A stretch of 64,000 bases of DNA from Draconibacterium mangrovi_A (GTDB taxonomy: Bacteria > Bacteroidota > Bacteroidia > Bacteroidales > Prolixibacteraceae): the NCBI RefSeq assembly GCF_037646455.1, contig NZ_JBBIXN010000001.1, forward strand, positions 1 through 64,000. Direction: 5' to 3'. Below the pieces are notes generated by a model that saw nothing but the letters and a program-made list of their open reading frames with translations, searched no databases and was not told the origin of the DNA. Position numbers and translations under genes: made by a program. Below are positions 42,375 to 50,643 of this stretch, in pieces (the stretch's first letter is position 1; every line of letters starts with the position of its first letter).

Positions 42375-43823
42375 ATGAAACGAAATTTAAACCTTCTTTT
42401 AGGCTTGTTAGCTGTGTGTTGTTTATATACGTCCTGCTCAAGCATGAAGGATAAGGCAGACAAGCCCAACATCCTTTTCATCTTTGCAGATGACCAATGT
42501 TATAGTACTATTAATGCCTTAGGTAACCATGAGATAATTACTCCTAACCTTGACAAAATGGTAAAAAGTGGTGTGACTTTTACCCATGCCTATAACATGG
42601 GTGCCTGGGGTGGAGCAGTGTGTGTAGCTTCGCGTACCATGCTGAATACAGGTCGTTCTGTTTGGCGGGCCAAAAAGCTGATACCCAGTCTGAAAAAGCC
42701 TGAAATAACCGCAGGCCTATGGGGAAACCTGTTAAAAGATGCCGGTTACGATACTTACATGGCAGGGAAATGGCATGTAAAAGCGACCCCTGATTCCTGC
42801 TTTGAAACCATGGGAACGGTTAGGGGGGGAATGCCCAGGCAGACTCCCGAAGGATACAATCGTCCATTGAGCGAGAACGACACGATATGGGAACCCTGGG
42901 ATACTCATTTTGGGGGCTACTGGCAGGGCGGAAAGCACTGGAGCGAAGTGCTGGCAGATGAGGCGATTGGCTTTATCGGTCAGGCGTCGAAAAAAGACAA
43001 TCCGTTCTTTATGTACATCGCTTTTAATGCAGCACATGACCCGCGCCAGTCGCCGAAAGAATTTGTGGATATGTATCCGCTGGAAAATATTTCTGTCCCG
43101 AAAACCTTTCTGCCTGAATATCCTTATAAAGACGATATCGGCTGTGGTAAAGACCTGCGTGATGAAAGACTTGCCCCGTTCCCACGTACCGAATATGCAG
43201 TGAAGGTGAACCGCCGGGAATATTATGCCTTGATTACGCATCTCGATCAGCAGATTGGAAGAATTCTGGATGTATTAAAAAAATCAGGGCAAATGGATAA
43301 TACATATATTTTCTATACAGCTGATCATGGTTTGTCTTGTGGTAACTATGGATTGATGGGAAAACAAAATATGTACGATCTGAGTGTTCGTCCGCCCATG
43401 ATCATAATTGGCCCTGATCTGCCAAAAGACAAAAAAATCGATCTGGATGTTTATCTCCAGGATATTATGCCGTCAGCACTGGAACTGGCCGGAGCACAAA
43501 AGCCCCAATATGTCGAGTTTAACAGTGTGATGAAAATAGCTCGCGGCGAGCAGAACGTAAGTTCATACCCTGCCATTTACGGCTGTTACAAAAATCTTCA
43601 GCGTATGATCCGTAAAGACGGATTTAAACTGATTGTTTACCCCGAGGCTAAAAAAGTACTGTTGTTCGACTTGAATAAAGATCCTTTGGAAATGAATGAT
43701 TTATCGGAGGTGAACGAATATCACGGCAAGGTGAAGGAAATGTTCAAAGAGTTAATTGACCTTCAGAAAGGTATGGGAGACAAACTGGATCTGACTGCTG
43801 CTTTTCCTGATTTACAGGATTAA
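42375..43823 (+). CDS. S1-family sulfatase with C-x-A-x-R active-site motif
   Basis: Sulfatase of 482 residues with a lipoprotein-type signal ending LYTSCSS (Cys21). The formylglycine motif is C-V-A-S-R at Cys83, using Ala at the position that is Pro in the other sulfatases of the window; this variant is allowed in the family. It is preceded by an unusual YNMGAWGGAV segment. Other motifs are LFIFADDQ at 34-41, AGKWHVK and FYTADHGLSCGNYGLMGKQ. It is 129 nt downstream of the previous sulfatase and likely co-regulated. Substrate is unknown; the two sulfatases probably act on different positions. Confidence 0.92.
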   Translation: MKRNLNLLLGLLAVCCLYTSCSSMKDKADKPNILFIFADDQCYSTINALGNHEIITPNLDKMVKSGVTFTHAYNMGAWGGAVCVASRTMLNTGRSVWRAKKLIPSLKKPEITAGLWGNLLKDAGYDTYMAGKWHVKATPDSCFETMGTVRGGMPRQTPEGYNRPLSENDTIWEPWDTHFGGYWQGGKHWSEVLADEAIGFIGQASKKDNPFFMYIAFNAAHDPRQSPKEFVDMYPLENISVPKTFLPEYPYKDDIGCGKDLRDERLAPFPRTEYAVKVNRREYYALITHLDQQIGRILDVLKKSGQMDNTYIFYTADHGLSCGNYGLMGKQNMYDLSVRPPMIIIGPDLPKDKKIDLDVYLQDIMPSALELAGAQKPQYVEFNSVMKIARGEQNVSSYPAIYGCYKNLQRMIRKDGFKLIVYPEAKKVLLFDLNKDPLEMNDLSEVNEYHGKVKEMFKELIDLQKGMGDKLDLTAAFPDLQD

Positions 43824-44030
43824 AAACCATACAAGTTTAAAGAAATTTGAGGAGGGTAATCCGGTTCCTGATAATAGGCCATTGATTTTTAAATTGTGAT
43901 TTAGAAATATTGATATATTTTTTTTAATAAAATAGTTACATGAGTCCCGATCCGTAATCGGACGTAGGACAAATTCTTAGTCTGCCACCAGGCAGGCACA
44001 AAATACCATATAATAAGCAATCTTGATCTT

Positions 44031-45539
44031 ATGAAATATTTTATAAGTACATTTCTGTCAATGTTTTTAATAATGAATTTATATGGACAGGATTCCTGGC
44101 AATCCAGGAGGATAAGCTATGAAAACAATGAGTTAAAATACAATCCTGATGAAAAGGGGAATACAATTCCTGATTTTGGTCGTGTAGGGTATCATGAAGG
44201 GGGAAAAATTCCTAATGTTAGAGTCGTGAAGGAAGTTTCTCCCGGGAATGGAGACGATTTTCAAAGAATACAGGATGCAATAAATAGAGTTGAAAGTTTT
44301 CTCCCAGATGAAAACGGATTCAGAGGTGCCGTGTTGTTGAAAAACGGGTTATATGAAGTTTCTCAAACCTTAATAATAAGAAAATCAGGAGTTGTGCTTC
44401 GGGGCGAAAACAAAGACAAAACGGTTTTGAAGGCCACTAAAAAAGCAAAGTATAATTTAATAGAAATACAGGGAACAGGTGATTTGATTATGGACGAAAA
44501 ATCGAAAAAGACAATTCACCAGAAATATGTGCCCGTTGGAGCCAAGAAACTGGTTTTAGCATCGACTGATGGATTGCAAAACGGCAACAGCATAATAGTT
44601 TATCGACCCGGGACAAAAAAATGGCTTCATGATCTTAAAATGGACCAGATTGAAGATAATCTTAACTTAAGGCAGTGGACAGAAGATAATTATGATTTAT
44701 TATATGAAAGAAAAATCGAAAAAATATCTGGAGATACAATCCAAACAGATTATCCGGTCGTTATGGCAATGGAAGAAAAATATGGAGGAGGATCTGTTTA
44801 CCGGTATGATTTTAAAGGGAGAATTTCAGAATGCGGGATTGAAAACCTGTATTTAAAATCGACTTACGAAAACGAAACTGATGAGAATCATGCCTGGATT
44901 GCAATTAAACTGGTAAAGGCTCAAAATTGTTGGATTAAGAACGTAACAGCTCGGTTTTTCGGTTACAGTTGCGTAAGCGTTGCAAATAACTCGAGAAATA
45001 TAACGGTCACAGATTGTAATTGTCTGGATCCGAAATCAGAAATCATAGGTGGTCGTCGTTATGCTTTTGAATGTGATGGTCAGCTGAATTTGTTTAAACG
45101 TTGTTTTTCAACTTACGGACGACATGATTTTGTTACCGGAAGAAAAGTTTGTGGCCCGAATGTATTTACCCAGTGCGAAGCTGTAAACAGTCAATCCGAT
45201 ATTGGACCTCATCATCGTTGGGCAACAGGGACGTTGTATGATGTAATCAAAACAGACCGATCCATTAGCGTTCAGGATAGAGGCAATTACGGAACAGGCC
45301 ATGGCTGGGCCGGAGCGAACCAGGTGTTTTGGAATTGTAAGGCTAAAACCATTACAGCACAAAATCCCTGGGTGTCTGCTAAAAATTATGTTATTGGCGG
45401 AACAGCTACAAAGCTTCTTGGGCGATTCCCTGATCGACCCGATGGCAATTGGGAAGGATTAAATCGAGGGACGTTGAAACCTGAGTCGCTGTATGAGGCA
45501 CAGAAAAAAGCCTGTATACTCAAAAATCAAGAACATTAG
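44031..45539 (+). CDS. Right-handed beta-helix protein, pectate-lyase superfamily
   Basis: Exported protein of 502 residues with a signal peptide (about 1-19, ending LYGQD). The N-terminal part has the pectate-lyase-superfamily opening DDFQRIQDAINRVESFLP near 83-100, followed by LLKNGLYEVSQTLIIRKSGV and VVLRGENKDKT. Regular short beta turns (LIEIQGTGD, ARFFGYSCVSVANNSRNITV) run through the middle and C-terminal part, as in parallel beta helices. It may be a lyase or hydrolase acting on the main chain of the glycan, but no catalytic residues can be named. Some proteins of this fold only bind. Its neighbours are sulfatases on both sides. Confidence 0.75.
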   Translation: MKYFISTFLSMFLIMNLYGQDSWQSRRISYENNELKYNPDEKGNTIPDFGRVGYHEGGKIPNVRVVKEVSPGNGDDFQRIQDAINRVESFLPDENGFRGAVLLKNGLYEVSQTLIIRKSGVVLRGENKDKTVLKATKKAKYNLIEIQGTGDLIMDEKSKKTIHQKYVPVGAKKLVLASTDGLQNGNSIIVYRPGTKKWLHDLKMDQIEDNLNLRQWTEDNYDLLYERKIEKISGDTIQTDYPVVMAMEEKYGGGSVYRYDFKGRISECGIENLYLKSTYENETDENHAWIAIKLVKAQNCWIKNVTARFFGYSCVSVANNSRNITVTDCNCLDPKSEIIGGRRYAFECDGQLNLFKRCFSTYGRHDFVTGRKVCGPNVFTQCEAVNSQSDIGPHHRWATGTLYDVIKTDRSISVQDRGNYGTGHGWAGANQVFWNCKAKTITAQNPWVSAKNYVIGGTATKLLGRFPDRPDGNWEGLNRGTLKPESLYEAQKKACILKNQEH

Positions 45540-45589
45540 ATAAATGCTGAATCTTTCTTTAATAGTTACATTAAGCGGTTATATAAACT

Positions 45590-46334
45590 ATGGTCTCATT
45601 AATATTTTCAATATGTTGGCTACTGGGAATAATTAGCGCTATAGTTGATAATACATCAACTATTATCCATAAGAAACCTAATATTCTTTACATTTTTAGT
45701 GATGATCAGTCATTGCGTACCGTCCACGCATATCCCAATTCTTATGCATGGATATAAACTCAAAATTGCACCGTATGATGCCAACCTGTTGGCTCCAATG
45801 ATTGTAAGACAACCTAATAGGTTTGCCGAAGGGAAGGTGTGTAATTACCCCATTAATGGCGTTGATATTATCAAAACCACTCATTCCCTTTGTAATGTTA
45901 CACCGTCTAATAAACTCGATGGATGCGATTTTAGGCAACTGTTGATTAATCCTGAACAGGAAAACTGGAAGGATTCGGTAATGATCCAGCTTTATATCGG
46001 TAACCGTTACGGGAATGAAGTAATTACAGAGGCATTAAAAGATGCATGCAAAACTGGTAATTAGAGTAAATTTATCGTTCATAAAGGATCTAAAACACGT
46101 GCTTGGATCATGTGTCGTTAAGGCAAATACAAATATATACGCTATATCTGGAAAGATTACATAGAGGAGTTATACGATTTGGGAAATGATCCGGAGGAAC
46201 TTCACAATCTCGCTGTCAGAAAGGAATTTCAGGATAAATTAACAGCGCTCAGAAAGAAAACAATTTCTGAATTTAAGAAGAATGGAGCAACTTTTGTTGA
46301 TTTTATACCGGAACCTAAGATTGTTTACAAATAA
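45590..46334 (+). pseudogene. Sulfatase pseudogene with large internal deletion
   Basis: The reading begins with a signal-like segment and HKKPNILYIFSDDQSLRTVH, a normal S1 start, then passes at SYAW into a stop. In the next frame it continues at HGYKLKIAPYDANLLAPM, which belongs near residue 330 of an intact enzyme. So about 250 codons, including the C-x-P-x-R active site, are gone. Further breaks follow: an in-frame stop after TRAWIMCR (near 46114) and frame changes. The tail KYKYIRYIWKDYIEELYDLG to VDFIPEPKIVYK is again a normal sulfatase end. It cannot be active. It lies between the beta-helix gene and the sensor gene. Confidence 0.85.
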
Positions 46335-46428
46335 GATATTCAGTAAAGAATTTGATCACAAAAATGCTTAAACGATATAAAAATTGGTAATTTAAAGTTT
46401 ATAATATGAGTGGTCAGTTTGAAGATTG

Positions 46429-49400
46429 ATGAAAAGGTTATTCCAGCTTTGTTTATTATTGGCTCATTTTAGTGTTGCTGCTCAAAATATTTCTTTTGAG
46501 CACATTACAGCGAATGATGGGCTAAGTCACAATGTGATTTATTCCGTTGCTCAGGATTCTATTGGTTTTATTTGGCTGGCAACCAGAAACGGTATAAATC
46601 GATATTCAGGATATTCGATCAACACATACAGCACCGCCATTCAGGGGACAAAAAAAAGCCCGATCTTACAGGTAAATAAATTAAAGTGCATTGATAACGA
46701 AATCTGGGCCGTTTCCAAAAACGGACAGTTATTAAAGTATAATCCACTGGATGATTTATTTTATATGTTCGAATTGCCTGAAAAAGGCCAGGTTATAGAC
46801 TTTGTAAAAATCAACAGGGATACATTATTACTGATTACATATGAACATTTATATTCATTTCAAATATCTGTTGAACGTTTCTCAAGGATTGATATTGAGC
46901 CCGGAAATCTGAGGACCATTAGTAGTAAAAATGAAACAATCTGGCTGGGAACCCGATCTGGTATTGCAAAATATCGAATTTTAAGAAACGGCGATCTTGT
47001 TTCGCAGGATTTAATCCTCAATGGAGAAGCAGTCTCTTCATTATATCATGGGCAGGACAGCCTGCTATTGGCTGGAACAATGCAAGGCAACCTGTTCATT
47101 ATTGATTCAAATGGAGAAAAAATAAATGTTAATCTTGACATTGAGAATCAGCAATCCGTTGTCAGGTCTATAACAAGCACTCCTCAAGGTAATTTCATCG
47201 TAGGTACCGACGGAAACGGTGTTTTTATTGTCAATTCTGAAGGCAAAATATTAACTCACCTTTCACATGAATTTGGGAACGACAACACACTTTCGATAAA
47301 CAACGTTTACGATGTGTTTTATGACATTCAGAATAGGATTTGGATTAGTACTTTTGGTGGTGGATTAAATCTTTATGACCCGAATCAAAAAAAGTTTTTC
47401 ACACTTAAAAACAGTCCCGATAATAAAAACAGTCTTGGAAATAACACGGTGAAACGTATTCTGGAAGATAAATCCGGTAATCTTTGGTTTGGTACTATTG
47501 GTGGAATATCTGAATGGAAAAGGGAAAAGAACATATGGATTCACTATACCCGGGAAAACGGGAAATTGAATAATAATTCTATTTTATGTCTTGCAGAGGA
47601 TACGGAAGGAAAAATAATTGCCGGTACTTATGGAGGCGGAATTAATATCATCGATCCCGAAACTGGCAATGTGAGTACAATGACGGATTACAATGAAGAG
47701 GGAACTAAAAAAGAAATTCATTATGTTTATTCGGTGCTGGTTGACAATGAAGGAGATGTATGGTTTTCGGAAATGAATAGAGGAGTAACAGTCTGGAACA
47801 GAACAACAAATAAATATATTACTTACAATATCCCCGCAGTTCGGACAGTGATTCAACGGAAAAATGGGGAAATTCTGGCCGGCTCTATTTACGGGGTTTT
47901 CAGGATCGATAAAAGAATGGTTGAATTTGAACAAATCCTTTATTCCTTGTTCAATGATATTAATCTAGACAACGATTATGTATATTCTCTTTATGAAGAT
48001 AAATCAGGTATCATTTGGTTAGGTACCGAAGGTGGTGGTTTGGTAAGGTATAACTTTGAAAACAGAGAAACTACATTTTTTAATGAATTAAACGGATTCC
48101 CTTCAAATGTTATTTGTGGAATAGCCCCCGATGACAACAGGAATCTCTGGCTCAGTACTTATTCAGGCATCTTAAAATTCAATCCATTAAATTCAAAAAC
48201 GGAAAAGTACGATGTACGTGACGGGCTTTCGGATAATGTATTTAACCTGGGTGCCTATTTTCGTACAGCCTCAGGCGAAATCTTTTTGGGCGGGGCAAAC
48301 GGAGTATCTTATTTTAAGCCTGAAGAAATAACTTCATATTCCAATTTGCCTGTCCCCTTTATTACAACTTTAAACATAATAGGGAAAGAGGTAAATGATT
48401 CTATTGATAATGGCCAGATAACCTATCCCAATTACCTTAAGAAAACAGTACTCGATTATAACAGAAATAACATTACTATTGGATTTGAAGCTATTGAATT
48501 TACCAATTTCCGTAAAAACCAGTACAAATGGATATTGGAAGGTTATGATAATACATGGAATACTCCCACTTTTAACCGACAAGCTAATTATTCCAACCTT
48601 CGCCCGGGAAATTATACATTTAAATTAATGGTTTCCAATTGCGACGGAGTGTGGAATCCAAAAGTTAAACAGTTAAGTTTTACTATATTGCCACCTTTCT
48701 GGAAATCAAACTGGGCATTTATTTTATATATCATATTCCTGGCAGCTTTGGTATATTTCAGCATTTCCTTTGGTCGAATAATTATCAGGGAAAAATATTT
48801 TCAAAAAAAAATGCGGTTGTTTATTAATCTGGCACATGACATTCGTACACCTTTATCCTTAATCAAGTTTTCTGCAGATAATCTCTCAACAAAACAAGGT
48901 TTTGGAGATTCGAATGAAGATATGCAGTCGATAAACAGGAATGTTCAGCGGCTAAACCATTTTATTACCCAACTGCTCGATTTTCAGAAATCAGAGTACG
49001 TAACTTCTGAACTTAATCCTGAACGATTGGAAATTTCACCGTTCATTTCAGAAATAGTAAATGATTTTTCTCCCATAACGGAACGTCGCGAAATAATTAT
49101 TGAAACGAGTTTGACTGATGGGCTTTACGTACATGCCGATCATTTTAAGTTACAACGCGTGCTTAATAACCTGATATCCAATGCCATAAAATATACGCAC
49201 GATGAAGGAAAGGTAACTATAAAAACCAATCGTAAAGGCAAATATGTTGAAGTGGAAGTATCCGACAACGGAATAGGTATTCCTAAAGCACAGCAAAAAG
49301 ATATTTTTAAGCGGTTTTTCAGGGCAGAAAATGTGGCCAACCGTCAGGAACCGGGTAGTGGACTGGGATTGGTTCTTTCTCGTCGTCTGATTGAACAACA

Positions 49401-50298
49401 TGGTGGCAAAATTACTTTTAGCAGTGAAGAAGGAAAAGGTACCTGTTTTATTGTTTTGCTTCCATTTAATGATGCATATCTAAAACATTCTGTTGAGCCT
49501 GATGATACTTTAAGAAGCATAACAGAATCAACTGAAGAACATGTTAAAAAAGAATATACGTTACTTTTGGTTGAGGACAATAACGAATTGCGCACTCAAC
49601 TCAGTAACCGGCTGAAAATTAAACATAATGTTTTGGAGGCGGTGGATGGTGAATCGGGTTTGGAGAAAGCAGGAAATGAAGATGTAAATTTGATAATTAC
49701 GGATGTAATGATGCCTGGATTATCGGGTATGGAACTGTGCAAAATATTAAAATCCGATCCGGCAACCAGTCATATTCCGTTAATCATGCTTACGGCATTA
49801 AGTTCAGAACAACATAAACTGACCGGACTTGAAACCGGTGCCGACGCTTTTGTTGAAAAACCTTTTGATGTCAATATCCTTGAAATAACTATACACAACC
49901 TGTTGAAGATGCAGGAAATTCTTCAAGAGAAATACAGGGAGCAGGGATTTGAAGCCATAAAGGAAAATATTAAAAATGAAGCCGACCGCGAATTTCTTAA
50001 ACGATTGGAATCAATTGTAATTCAGAATTTAAATGAAGCTGAATTTTCGGTAAATACGCTTTGCGAAGAACTGGCTGTTAGTCGTCCTGTTATTTTCCGA
50101 AAACTAAAAGCATTGACAGGATTATCAGTAAAAGGGTACATCACTAAAATTAAAATGGAAAAAGCAATGGAACTCCTCGTAAGCAAAAAATATAATATTT
50201 CGGAAGTCGCTTATGAATGTGGTTTTTCGGCACCACAACATTTTACCAAAGCTTTTAAAAAATATTTCGGTAAAGCTCCATCTCACTACACACGCTAA
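46429..50298 (+). CDS. Hybrid two-component system sensor-regulator (HTCS)
   Basis: Single-chain signalling protein of 1,289 residues, the usual local regulator of polysaccharide loci in Bacteroidota. Start ATG at 46429; a TTG just before it is less likely. Order: signal peptide (1-18); periplasmic beta-propeller of regulator repeats (about 20-680); Y_Y_Y domain (about 690-755); membrane helix (about 762-785); HisKA with phospho-acceptor His803 in NLAHDIRTPLSLI; HATPase with NAIKYT, DNGIGIP and GSGLGL (near 976); receiver domain with Asp1092 in IITDVMMPG; AraC-type HTH (about 1185-1289). It should bind a glycan fragment in the periplasm and switch on the surrounding genes. Direct target sites are unknown; an 18-bp motif shared by two leaders is a candidate. 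Confidence 0.96.
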   Translation: MKRLFQLCLLLAHFSVAAQNISFEHITANDGLSHNVIYSVAQDSIGFIWLATRNGINRYSGYSINTYSTAIQGTKKSPILQVNKLKCIDNEIWAVSKNGQLLKYNPLDDLFYMFELPEKGQVIDFVKINRDTLLLITYEHLYSFQISVERFSRIDIEPGNLRTISSKNETIWLGTRSGIAKYRILRNGDLVSQDLILNGEAVSSLYHGQDSLLLAGTMQGNLFIIDSNGEKINVNLDIENQQSVVRSITSTPQGNFIVGTDGNGVFIVNSEGKILTHLSHEFGNDNTLSINNVYDVFYDIQNRIWISTFGGGLNLYDPNQKKFFTLKNSPDNKNSLGNNTVKRILEDKSGNLWFGTIGGISEWKREKNIWIHYTRENGKLNNNSILCLAEDTEGKIIAGTYGGGINIIDPETGNVSTMTDYNEEGTKKEIHYVYSVLVDNEGDVWFSEMNRGVTVWNRTTNKYITYNIPAVRTVIQRKNGEILAGSIYGVFRIDKRMVEFEQILYSLFNDINLDNDYVYSLYEDKSGIIWLGTEGGGLVRYNFENRETTFFNELNGFPSNVICGIAPDDNRNLWLSTYSGILKFNPLNSKTEKYDVRDGLSDNVFNLGAYFRTASGEIFLGGANGVSYFKPEEITSYSNLPVPFITTLNIIGKEVNDSIDNGQITYPNYLKKTVLDYNRNNITIGFEAIEFTNFRKNQYKWILEGYDNTWNTPTFNRQANYSNLRPGNYTFKLMVSNCDGVWNPKVKQLSFTILPPFWKSNWAFILYIIFLAALVYFSISFGRIIIREKYFQKKMRLFINLAHDIRTPLSLIKFSADNLSTKQGFGDSNEDMQSINRNVQRLNHFITQLLDFQKSEYVTSELNPERLEISPFISEIVNDFSPITERREIIIETSLTDGLYVHADHFKLQRVLNNLISNAIKYTHDEGKVTIKTNRKGKYVEVEVSDNGIGIPKAQQKDIFKRFFRAENVANRQEPGSGLGLVLSRRLIEQHGGKITFSSEEGKGTCFIVLLPFNDAYLKHSVEPDDTLRSITESTEEHVKKEYTLLLVEDNNELRTQLSNRLKIKHNVLEAVDGESGLEKAGNEDVNLIITDVMMPGLSGMELCKILKSDPATSHIPLIMLTALSSEQHKLTGLETGADAFVEKPFDVNILEITIHNLLKMQEILQEKYREQGFEAIKENIKNEADREFLKRLESIVIQNLNEAEFSVNTLCEELAVSRPVIFRKLKALTGLSVKGYITKIKMEKAMELLVSKKYNISEVAYECGFSAPQHFTKAFKKYFGKAPSHYTR

Positions 50299-50643
50299 GG
50301 ATTTTAGTGCCTGTTCCTTATCGGTTATCATTTAATTTTTATCCTCAAGGGAATCCGATTGATTTTTTATTTTCTCCCTACCGAATTGGGATAAGAAAGT
50401 CAAAAGAAATGTATTATTTACTTTTCCTTCAAGACATGATTGTATTAAACCGGATTAATATATTCGACAGACATCACACCATTTTCTCCTGTAAGAATAT
50501 GAAATATTTGTATTTGAAGGTTAAGAACGATTTGCAGCAATATACGAACGTTTTTTGCCCTGTTCAGAAATATAATTTCCTGATTTTTAAACTGAAATTA
50601 TCCGGTATAAAATCCGGTTGATTCAGCGTTTAATTTTGAAAAA
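50299..50643. other. Intergenic stretch between sensor and GH3 genes
   Basis: No gene is supported; a 104-codon open frame here has no protein-like features. A small inverted repeat CCGG-TATAAAAT-CCGG lies near 50600, just before the GH3 gene. Confidence 0.5.

Noticed and set aside
42732..43241. 169-codon ORF antisense to the third sulfatase
   Set aside because: Shadow of a well-supported gene; no recognisable features.
45645..46064. 139-codon gene
   Set aside because: It spans the deletion joint of the sulfatase pseudogene and mixes frames; not an independent protein.
50307..50621. 104-codon ORF between sensor and GH3 genes
   Set aside because: Composition is unlike protein, with no domain or signal; treated as intergenic.
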